From Candidatus Rhodoferax randersensis (GTDB taxonomy: Bacteria; Pseudomonadota; Gammaproteobacteria; Burkholderiales; Burkholderiaceae_C): a DNA stretch of 22,209 nt. The stretch lies in assembly GCA_016718155.1 (NCBI GenBank), contig JADKEH010000033.1, forward strand, positions 1 to 22,209, in the 5' to 3' direction. The position numbers and the translations under genes were made by a program. Each line of letters starts with the position of its first letter. The stretch's first letter is position 1. Below the pieces are notes generated by a model. The model saw only the letters and a program-made list of their open reading frames with translations, made no database searches and had not been told where the DNA came from. Shown here piece after piece: positions 15,105-21,558 of the stretch.

Positions 15105-15737
15105 ATGATTCGAATTGCCATTGTTGACGACCATGCCATGGTTCGTGCTGGCCTGCGTCAGTTTTTCGCTGACCAGATCGATTTCAGCGTTGTCGCTGAA
15201 GCGTCGAACGGTCGGGAGGCCCTTGACATCGTGCGCAAGGGCGAAGTGGACGTGATCGTGATGGACATTTCCATGCCTGAGCACAGCGGAGTTGATGCAC
15301 TGGCGGCCATCAAGGCGCGCGCGCCCGATTTGCCGGTGCTGATTCTGAGCGGTTTTGCAGAAGAGCATTACGCCACAACCCTGCTGCGGCAGGGGGCCAG
15401 TGGCTACCTGAACAAGGACTGTGATCCCGAAGAGATCGTCAAAGCGATCCGCACGGTGCACCGCGGGCGCAAGTACATCACTGCTGGAATTGCAGAGCGT
15501 CTTGCCGACGGTTTGACTGGTGGGGGTGACAAGCCACTTCATGAGCAATTGTCGGATCGGGAGTTGCAGGTTTTCCTGCGTCTGGCCAAGGGTGAGACCA
15601 TCGGTCACATGGCCGTGAGCATGTCGCTCAGTGTCAAGACGGTCAGCACTTACCGTACCCGGGTCATGGAGAAAATGAAGCTTGAGTCGAACAGCGATCT
15701 AACTTATTACGCTCTGAAAAATGGTTTGATGCAGTAA
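15105..15737 (+). CDS. NarL/FixJ-family response regulator
   Basis: 210 residues from ATG 15105, chosen because IRIAIVDDHAMVRAGLRQFF begins the receiver domain right there; an upstream ATG at 15078 adds nine non-conserved residues. Receiver: acidic pocket VDDH, phosphorylation site D54 (VIVMDISMPEHSG), conserved T/S (LILSGFAEE) and lysine (YLNKD). The C-terminal LuxR-type helix-turn-helix covers about 145-205 (LSDRELQVFLRLAKGETIG, SLSVKTVSTYRTRVMEKM). It would bind DNA as a dimer when phosphorylated by the neighbouring CHASE3 kinase. The kinase and regulator are divergent with only 56 bp between their starts, so their promoters must overlap each other's leader, which favours mutual or autoregulation. 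Confidence 0.93.
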   Translation: MIRIAIVDDHAMVRAGLRQFFADQIDFSVVAEASNGREALDIVRKGEVDVIVMDISMPEHSGVDALAAIKARAPDLPVLILSGFAEEHYATTLLRQGASGYLNKDCDPEEIVKAIRTVHRGRKYITAGIAERLADGLTGGGDKPLHEQLSDRELQVFLRLAKGETIGHMAVSMSLSVKTVSTYRTRVMEKMKLESNSDLTYYALKNGLMQ

Positions 15738-15743
15738 CCACAA

Positions 15744-16155
15744 TCAGGTCAGTTGTGCGGGGCCGCTGTTACCTGCTTCGCCCAGTGCCAGCTGGTTGCA
15801 GTACAGGATCAGGGCATCAATTTCGTCTGACTTGTCGAATACCCTGTCAGCACCGAGTTCCAGACATTTACGCCGTATGTCCTTGGTAGCGTAATTGCTC
15901 AGGACCACGAGTGTATGTCGTTGCGCGAGTGCTTTGACGGCGCTTAACACGCCCAGACCTGAGCCACTTTTCAAAAAAATGTCGACGATCACCAGGTCGC
16001 ATTGATTGCTCATTTGTGCTAGCCACTTGACGGCGCAGGGTTTCGTCCCCAGCGGTTCCCACTACCTTCACGGGCGCGAGCTCCTCCAGTGTGGCGATGA
16101 GGCTGTCTCGAATGACCGGGCTGTCCTCAACAAGGTAGGTTTTGAGCGGGAGCAT
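15744..16155 (-). CDS. Single-domain response regulator receiver protein, one frameshift
   Basis: The start ATG is at 16153-16155. The N-terminal part (LPLKTYLVEDSPVIRDSLIATLEELAPVKVVGTA) and the rest (CDLVIVDIFLKSGSGLGVL, VVLSNYATKDIRRKCLELGADRVFDKSDEIDALI) together make one CheY-like receiver of about 137 residues, with acidic pocket ED, phosphorylation aspartate in VIVDIFL, serine in LSNYA and lysine in FDKS. The two parts lie in different frames; the break is near 16040, where loss of two bases from a GCGC run would explain it. There is no output domain, so it acts by protein contact or as a phosphate sink. It is convergent with the NarL-type regulator (7 bp apart), making a three-gene signalling cluster with the CHASE3 kinase. 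Confidence 0.8.
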
Positions 16156-16283
16156 GGGCGGAGGGCTGGAGTTGCTGGGGAAATGAAAGATATGGCAAGA
16201 CGTAAAGGCTCCTGCTGAGTGTGCGCTCAAATGGAATGCGATGCCATGGGCCTCAGACCCGCATGTGCGTCGCAAGCCCCTCG

Positions 16284-16301
16284 GGTAGGACATCTACTAC
16301 C
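16284..16301. promoter_or_regulatory. 18-bp imperfect palindrome in divergent promoter
   Basis: GGTAGGACATCTACTACC is symmetric at 14 of 18 positions. It lies in the 274-bp gap between the receiver gene (start 16155, minus) and the crystallin gene (start 16430, plus). It is unlike the TGTGCGC operator. A LuxR/NarL-type dimer site, perhaps for the regulator at 15105, is a guess. Confidence 0.4.
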
Positions 16302-16429
16302 GGGACTGGCGGCGCCGTCTGCTATCTGCCTTGCCGTGCTTCATCCGATACTGGGTCATCCCAAAAAGAGTCATGCCCAGCCACGTTTTTGCTTTGAGGA
16401 ATATCCATAACCCATTAAAGGATGCATCC

Positions 16430-17242
16430 ATGAAAACAGTATTGAAAACGGCTTTGGTCTTGAGCGCCCTGGCAGTCACCCTTCACGCTACCGCGCAAGT
16501 CACTTTCTACGAGAACGGCGGCTTTCAAGGGCGGTATTTCACAACCCAGAATCAGGTAAAGAACTTCGAGCGCTATGGCTTCAACGACAGGGCTTCATCG
16601 GTTGTTGTTCTGCGTGATCGTTGGGAAGTTTGCCAGGATGCGGGATACCGCGGTCAGTGTGTTGTCTTGCGGCCCGGTCGTTACCCTTCGCTGGCCGCGA
16701 TGGGCATGAATGACCGCGTTTCATCGGTGCGTGCAGTGAGTGCGAATTCACGCGTTGACGACAACCGCTATGCACCACCGCCGCCCATGCCGGTATATGA
16801 CAACCATCGTCGCCCCAACGAACGCTTATACCGGGCTAACGTGACTTCTGTGCGCGCCGTGGTCGGGCAAGCGAACAACGCTGCTGGATCGAACGCGAAC
16901 AAGTCGTGCCGGAGCGGAGCGGTTCCAACGTGCCTGGTGCGATTGTTGGTGCTGTGATTGGCGGCATTCTGGGCCATCAGGTCGGTGGTGGACGGGGCCA
17001 GGATCTGGCCACCGTGGGTGGCGTGATCGCAGGTGGCGCCGTGGGTGCTACGGTGGGTCGGGATAGCAATGGGCCAGCAAGCACCCAGGACGTCCAACGT
17101 TGCACCAGCGTCCCCAGCCAGGCTCGCCCCTGAGTACTGGGACGTGACCTACAACTTCCGCGGTCAGGAGCATCGCATTCAAATGACCACGCCTCCCGGA
17201 CGTACCGTGACCGTCAATCGCAGCGGCGAGCCACGCTCCTGA
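16430..17242 (+). CDS. Beta/gamma-crystallin plus glycine-zipper envelope protein, two frameshifts
   Basis: ATG 16430 follows TTAAAGGATG. Residues 1-22 are a signal peptide (ALVLSALAVTLHATA). Residues 23-103 form two Greek-key motifs of a beta/gamma-crystallin domain (VTFYENGGFQGRYFTT; WEVCQDAGYRGQCVVLRPG), each with a calcium motif of the N/D-N/D-x-x-S/T-S type: NDRASS and NDRVSS. A linker follows, then a glycine-zipper helix pair (GAIVGAVIGGILGHQVGGG and GGVIAGGAVGATVG), and a C-terminal domain EYWDVTYNFRGQEHRIQMTT. The parts lie in different frames: one base is missing near 16880 (AACAACGC) and one C too many in CCCC near 17130. Corrected, the protein has about 270 residues. Predicted to be in the periplasm or outer membrane, binding calcium; role unknown. 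A strong terminator follows 21 bp after the stop. Confidence 0.8.
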
Positions 17243-17263
17243 GCTCTGGCGCCACACGAAACA

Positions 17264-17291
17264 AGAATGGAGCCCCTCGGGGCTCCATTCT
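17264..17291. terminator. Rho-independent terminator, probably bidirectional
   Basis: Perfect 13-bp stem, AGAATGGAGCCCC and its complement, with a TC loop, followed by CTTT on the plus strand; the minus strand has TTGTTTCG after the stem. It lies between the convergent crystallin gene (stop 17242) and glycine-zipper lipoprotein gene (stop 17343), and can end both. Confidence 0.88.
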
Positions 17292-17342
17292 CTTTGGTGC
17301 TGCCGGAAAACGTCTGCTAACGCCCGGCCGCAGACCCGTAGT

Positions 17343-17558
17343 CTACTTCTTGACTTCGTGGCCGATGATGCCACCGACGGCTGCGCCGCCCACCGTACCC
17401 GCGGCACTGCCACCGGTCAATACGGCGCCACCAATGGCACCGACGCCAGCGCCAATGGCCGTGTTCTTCTCTTGCGTCGACATGCCGGCGCAGGCGCCCA
17501 GGCTGAGGACTGCGGTGGCGACGATAGCGCTGAGCGCCAATTTGGGGATCGTGTTCAT
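17343..17558 (-). CDS. Glycine-zipper lipoprotein (OsmB-like)
   Basis: 71 residues, ATG 17556-17558 with GGAACCATC upstream. The signal peptide ends in lipobox LGAC (cysteine 23, in LSLGACAGMSTQ). The mature part is almost wholly a glycine-zipper repeat, GAGVGAIGGAVLTGG and GTVGGAAVGGIIGHEV, ending KK. The pattern and size are those of OsmB and related small outer-membrane lipoproteins induced by osmotic and stationary-phase stress. Glycine zippers pack membrane helices tightly and may form oligomers. Intact. Confidence 0.9.
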   Translation of the reverse strand: MNTIPKLALSAIVATAVLSLGACAGMSTQEKNTAIGAGVGAIGGAVLTGGSAAGTVGGAAVGGIIGHEVKK

Positions 17559-17615
17559 GGTGATGGTTCCTTCAATTGTTGAGTTGACATGATTTCGAGC
17601 GGCAGTGCGTGCCGC

Positions 17616-18213
17616 TCAGGACTTACCGAAGGCAGTCTTGGCTTTCGCCACGCACTGGTCCTTAACGTCCCCTGCGTAACGGTCGCACTTTTCCTTCTCC
17701 ACCTTGTACTGGGCGTCCAGCTTGTCGGCGGCCGCATCCTTGCGCGCGCCGGCCACCTCGGTGTGCCTTTTCATTGGCGGTGGCGTTGGCATCAATGGTC
17801 TTCAAGGCGACCTTGGCGTCGGCCAGAGCGGTCACCTTGCGTGCCTTGGCTTCCTTGATGCAGACATCCTTGGCGTTGCCGGTCATGTCGTCGCATTGTT
17901 CACGTGCCACGGCATAGTCGGCGTTGCCCTTGGCTACGCGTACTTCGTTGCGCGACTTTGCGCTGGGTTTGTTGCTTGCATCGAGTTCGGCCTTGGCGAC
18001 TTTCTCGGCGCCCTTGGCCTGCGCCATACAGATGTCCTTGGGGTTGGCGGACAAGGCGCCACACGCCGCCTTGGCTGACTTGTAGTCGGCCGAGATCTTT
18101 TCCTTGCCGGCCTTGTAGTCGTCCTTGGACAGTGCCTGCGCCATGGCGCCGCCGCTAAGTGTCAGGCTGATTGCCAGGGCGATCAGGGTGGGATGGAGCT
18201 TGAGTTTCTTCAT
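17616..18213 (-). CDS. Secreted helical protein with three Cys-pair repeats, one frameshift
   Basis: ATG 18211-18213; residues 1-25 are a signal peptide (LIALAISLTLSGGAMA). The mature part is Ala/Lys/Asp-rich helix with three copies of the motif C-x7-K-D-x-C-x3-A-K: CGALSANPKDICMAQAK, CDDMTGNAKDVCIKEAK and, in another frame, CDRYAGDVKDQCVAKAK. The frame break is near 17760, where one extra G/C base (ACCTCGGTG) shifts the reading; removing it gives a natural end at the TGA 17616-17618 (AKTAFGKS). About 198 residues when corrected. Six cysteines in three regular pairs suggest three disulfide-closed hairpins in the periplasm. I do not know a named family; function unknown. It lies upstream of the glycine-zipper lipoprotein on the same strand. 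Confidence 0.78.
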
Positions 18214-18295
18214 GGTGGTTTCCTTTGAGGGTTAGTGGGGAATCGATGTGTTGGTCCAGCCAGGCTTTTGAGGCAAGGCCGTGCCGGGAGGACTG

Positions 18296-19009
18296 CTAGT
18301 TGATTTGGGTGCCAACAATTTCGACCTCAACCCGGCGATCGGGCTGCAGGCAGGCGATCACCTTGGCGCTCTTGGCGCCGAGGCACTCACCTGGCTTGGT
18401 GACGGGTTGCGACTCCCCCTTGCCTTCGGCACGGATGCGGTTGGCGTCAATGCTGCGGCTGACCAGGTAGGACTTGACGGTTTGCACGCGCCGCTCGGAG
18501 AGCCGCTGGTTGTAAGCCTCTGAACCAAAGCGATCGGCGTGGCCAATGGCCGTGATCGTCTCCGGCGTGATGGTCTTCATGCTGCTCAAAAACTCATCCA
18601 GTGCCAAGCGTCCGGCGGGCCGCAGGGTCGCCTTGTCGAAGTCAAACAAGGCGTCCGCGTCGAGGGTCACCCGTTGCGTGACGCGCGTTGGCGCTGGCGC
18701 TGGCGCAGGGGCGGGTGGTGGTGTCACAGCCGCCATGACCGCCGGGGCGGGGCGGGGGGCTTCGGCCACCATGGCCACTGGTGCCGGGGCGGGCTGCGGG
18801 TCGCATTGCTGGATCTGTTCCGGTGTTGGGTCGCTGCCGGCCCGCCAGCACAGGTTGAAGCCGCTTCGCACCACCACGGCGCGCTGGTCGATCAGGTAGC
18901 CGGCATCGGACGGCTTGATCTGGGCGCTGGCCGAGCCCGCTGCCGCGCCCAACAGGAGCGCGCAGGAAACCGCGAGGCTGATGGGTTGTTTGGTGAGGCA
19001 GTACTTCAT
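18296..19009 (-). CDS. OmpA-family peptidoglycan-binding protein
   Basis: Intact, 237 residues, ATG 19007-19009. Signal peptide to about residue 29 (ALLLGAAAGSASA). Residues 30-72 hold a small domain with two cysteines (GYLIDQRAVVVRSGFNLCW, QQCDPQP), seen in several OmpA-like proteins of Burkholderiales. A Pro/Ala linker spans about 73-108. The C-terminal OmpA domain has LFDFDKATLRPAGRLALDEF, IGHADRFGSEAYNQRLSERR (aspartate and arginine that hold diaminopimelate) and DRRVEVEIVG. It lacks an N-terminal beta-barrel, so it is probably periplasmic or held to the outer membrane by another partner, linking to the cell wall. An operator copy lies 241 bp upstream. Confidence 0.92.
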   Translation of the reverse strand: MKYCLTKQPISLAVSCALLLGAAAGSASAQIKPSDAGYLIDQRAVVVRSGFNLCWRAGSDPTPEQIQQCDPQPAPAPVAMVAEAPRPAPAVMAAVTPPPAPAPAPAPTRVTQRVTLDADALFDFDKATLRPAGRLALDEFLSSMKTITPETITAIGHADRFGSEAYNQRLSERRVQTVKSYLVSRSIDANRIRAEGKGESQPVTKPGECLGAKSAKVIACLQPDRRVEVEIVGTQIN

Positions 19010-19249
19010 GATGGTTCCGTTCGATTAGTTGAGTCATTTTTCGCCTTGTTCGTCATCGACAGATGCGACTGTCGGCAAAGGCGGTGAAACGCAGACAATC
19101 ATGGGCACGCAGGCTGAGCCTGGTCGCCGAGCCGTGGGCGCCAGCGCGGCACCAAGGTGCAAAGGCTTGCGTCAGGTTCGGCGGCGGGGCGGTATTTCAC
19201 AGTCCTGCGCGCCACGGAAGTCATGATTGACCAGGCGCCGCCAGACTTC

Positions 19250-19265
19250 TGTGCGCCAGCGCGCA
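19250..19265. promoter_or_regulatory. Palindromic operator, copy 5 (upstream of OmpA-family gene)
   Basis: TGTGCGCCAGCGCGCA, 15 of 16 positions of the consensus, preceded by TTC. It is in the 694-bp gap 19010-19703, which otherwise holds repeats and no gene I can support. At 241 bp from the OmpA-family start it is farther than the other copies. Confidence 0.45.
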
Positions 19266-19372
19266 TAGCGCGATTGAATCGGACAAAAAAAGTGGGAACG
19301 GCGCGCACAAGCGTGCGAGCGTGCACGGATCGCGGTGATTCTTGACGTTTCCCAAATGCATGACAGCAGAGC

Positions 19373-19606
19373 CGCCATTGCGAGCGAAGCATCCGCATCA
19401 AGGCCCGTCATTGCGAGCGAAGCGTGGCAATCCACCAAGGCATGCCGCAGACATGGATTGCCGCGCTGCGCGGGCGAACCGGTCGTCGCGAACGAAGCGA
19501 AGCAATCCATAGCCCGGTCCATGGATCGCCACGGCCTGCGGCCTCGCGATGACAATACGCTGGCAGGCGCGTGCGGTATCGGCCCGATTCGGCGAGGCTC
19601 GCAATG
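19373..19606. repeat. Cluster of dispersed palindromic repeats, group 4
   Basis: Forward fragment 19373-19390, full forward copy 19406-19435, inverted copy from 19452, a forward copy of the second subtype at 19483-19510 (ending GAAGCAATCCA), an inverted copy 19520-19553 (GCCACGGCCTGCGGCCTCGC) and a final half ending CTCGCAATGACG at 19606. The last 120 bp are related to 21269-21396. Translations of this region give only repeat-derived peptides. Confidence 0.78.
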
Positions 19607-19703
19607 ACGACGCGTTGTCATGAATTCGGGAAGTCACTATAAGGGGCTGCGGCCCGCGTGGCTGCGGCCGCTGCGCCGGGCGGCGCTGTGAGTCGATGCC
19701 GAC

Positions 19704-20746
19704 TCAGGCTTGGTCGGATTTCTTGGTGGCCTGGCGCGGGCGACGGCTGCGTGCCACAGACTTGCGGGCCGCTGGGGTCGCATCGCCTGGGCGGACCCCT
19801 TGCGGGCACTGCGTCCTTTGCGGCGGGCTTCGTGCGGGGTGGTCACGGCCTGCGCCACGGCCGGCTCCGCCGCGTCCCGGCCTGGCAGCGGCGCATGTGG
19901 CCCGGCCTGAAGTGGGGCTGGTGCAGAGCTGCTGCGAAACACATAGGCGCCGGACTTGTCGTCGCGACCAAATTCAAGAAGACCGCGTGCCTGCGCCTCT
20001 TCGAGCAGGTTGCCGAAGGCCCGAAAGCCATAGTAGGACTCGCTGAAGTCGGGTTTGCGACGTTTGATGGCCTCCTTCAGCACGGAGGCCCAGATCTTGC
20101 CACTGTCGCCGCGCTCCGAGACCAAGGCGTCGAAGGTCTGCACGGCAATGTCGATGGCTTGGGCCCTGCGCACTTCGAGCTCGTCGCGTCGGCCCTTGTC
20201 CTCGTCGGCAGAGCGCCTGGGCGCCGGCGACATCTCACGGGTGTCCCGTCGGCTGGTGGCGCGCTGGCTTTCGCGTACCAGGTCGTCGTAGAAGATGAAC
20301 TCGTCGCAGTTGGCGACCAGCAGGTCGGAGGTCGATTGCTTGACGCCGACGCCGATCACCTGCTTGGCGTTTTCGCGCAGTTTGGAGACCAGTGGCGAGA
20401 AGTCGGAGTCACCGCTGATGATGACAAACGTGTTGACGTGCGACTTGGTGTAGCACAGGTCCAGGGCATCCACCACCAGCCGGATGTCGGCCGAGTTCTT
20501 GCCGGATTGGCGCACATGGGGGATTTCGATCAACTCGAAATTGGCCTCGTGCATGGTGGCTTTGAAACCCTTGTAGCGCTCCCAGTCGCAATAGGCCTTC
20601 TTGACCACGATGCTGCCCTTGAGCAGCAAGCGCTCGAGAATCGGCTTGATGTCGAACTTGTCGTAATTGGCGTCGCGCACGCCGAGGGCGACATTCTCGA
20701 AATCGCAGAACAGCGCCATGCTGACGTTGTCGGGGAAGGTTGCCAT
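19704..20746 (-). CDS. NYN-domain (LabA/DUF88-like) protein with LOTUS/OST-HTH domain, C-terminal frameshift
   Basis: ATG 20744-20746 with AAGGAGAACACC upstream. The N-terminal NYN nuclease domain (PIN-like) has conserved acidic residues: D15 in ALFCDFENVA, D87 in SADIRLVVDA, D113 and D115 in ISGDSDFSPLV, which would bind metal for RNA cleavage. A charged linker leads to an OST-HTH/LOTUS domain at about 195-270 (FDALVSERGDSGKIWASVLK, LLEFGRDDKSGAYVF), a helix-turn-helix fold proposed to bind RNA. The basic tail is frameshifted: adding one base to CCCC at 19796-19799 gives GVRPGDATPAARKSVARSRR and the end KKSDQA at 19704, instead of an out-of-frame run to 19637. Likely a cytoplasmic ribonuclease or RNA-binding protein. 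An operator lies 79 bp upstream. Confidence 0.88.
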
Positions 20747-20824
20747 GGTGTTCTCCTTTGAATGGGGCCTGGTACAGCCTAACTCGGCCGGCGCAGCAGG
20801 ATAGTTCCTCGGCTCGCCCCCGTA

Positions 20825-20840
20825 TGTGCGCCATCGTACA
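20825..20840. promoter_or_regulatory. Palindromic operator, copy 6 (NYN / coiled-coil divergent promoter)
   Basis: TGTGCGCCATCGTACA, 14 of 16 positions of the consensus, followed by GAC. It lies in the 220-bp divergent gap, 79 bp from the NYN gene start and 127 bp from the coiled-coil gene start. Confidence 0.5.
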
Positions 20841-20966
20841 GACGCGGCGCAGCCGGTTGACTAATCTCGGGCGGCACTGTCGGCATCACCCCCAACACAC
20901 TTGATGTGCAGGGTGGTTAGACCGCCTTCGGGCCAAACTGAGTTTTTACTATAGGAACAGACCACC

Positions 20967-21251
20967 ATGACCAAGAGAGACGCGTACATCGCCAAAATGA
21001 AACTTCAGCTCGACGAGCTCAATGCCAAGATGAGTGCGGTTGAGGCTAAGGCCAAAGAGGCGCGGGAAGATGCCCGTGACAAATACAAGGAAGAAATGGG
21101 CAAGCTGCGGCATCAGTCCGAACTGGCAGTTGCCAAGCTTGATGAAATGACCGCCGCTGGCGAGGAGACATGGGAAGCGATGGTGACCGAGATGGAAAAA
21201 GTGCGCGATGCCTGGACCCATTCCTTTCACTATTTCAAGTCGCAGATTTAA
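20967..21251 (+). CDS. Short coiled-coil protein (sll1863-like stress response family)
   Basis: 94 residues from ATG 20967, preceded by a weak ribosome site (TAGGAACAG). Almost the whole protein is one charged coiled coil (KRDAYIAKMKLQLDELNAK, MSAVEAKAKEAREDARDKYK) with regular heptads and no signal peptide or cysteine; it ends AWTHSFHYFKSQI. This matches small coiled-coil proteins annotated as sll1863-family stress response proteins; the biochemical role is unknown. It shares a divergent promoter region with the NYN gene. Its TAA stop lies exactly at the start of a repeat element, whose flank TTAACGTGAAAGG includes the stop codon. Confidence 0.85.
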   Translation: MTKRDAYIAKMKLQLDELNAKMSAVEAKAKEAREDARDKYKEEMGKLRHQSELAVAKLDEMTAAGEETWEAMVTEMEKVRDAWTHSFHYFKSQI

Positions 21252-21398
21252 CGTGAAAGGACATCGTCATTGCGAACGAAGTGAAGCAATCCATAGCCCC
21301 CAATTGCATGCGTCGCCACGGCCTGCGGCCTCGCGATGACGATGCTGGCCCAAGGTCCGTGTGCGGTATCGGCCCGGATTCAGGAGGCTCGCAATGGC
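21248..21398. repeat. Composite palindromic repeat, group 5
   Basis: Starts with the flank TTAACGTGAAAGGACAT, then a second-subtype forward copy 21265-21293, an inverted copy 21311-21340 (GCCACGGCCTGCGGCCTCGC) and GTGCGGTATCGGCCC to CTCGCAATGGCG. The same order of parts occurs at 19487-19606. The gap 21252-21558 contains no gene that I can support. Confidence 0.72.
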
Positions 21399-21521
21399 GG
21401 TTCCCTTCCATGCTGGGTGGCGGGCAAGCGCCCACAGCGGGAGTTAGCCATAAATACAGAGACAGGGGCCACACAAGGTCAACCCGACCTACTAAGCAAA
21501 CGGTGTGGCCGCAGGGGTATA

Positions 21522-21540
21522 CACCGATCCTGGATCGGTG
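21522..21540. repeat. Perfect 9-bp inverted repeat
   Basis: CACCGATCC-T-GGATCGGTG, nine paired bases around one base, in the gap upstream of the stop of the gene at 21559. There is no T-run, so it is a poor terminator; a one-base loop cannot fold as a hairpin without opening, so a protein site or repeat remnant is more likely. Confidence 0.45.
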
Positions 21541-21558
21541 CTGACACAGCCGGGGTGC

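Noticed and set aside
16216..16231. Possible further operator TGTGCGCTCAAATGGA
   Set aside because: Only the left half matches (about 9 of 16); treated as chance.
19099..19401. 100-codon minus-strand frame
   Set aside because: Lies in the repeat-bearing gap, lacks a ribosome site and any recognisable motif; contains the operator copy at 19250.
19658..20761. Open frame of 367 codons on the plus strand
   Set aside because: Mirror of the NYN-LOTUS gene, which has conserved catalytic residues and a good ribosome site.
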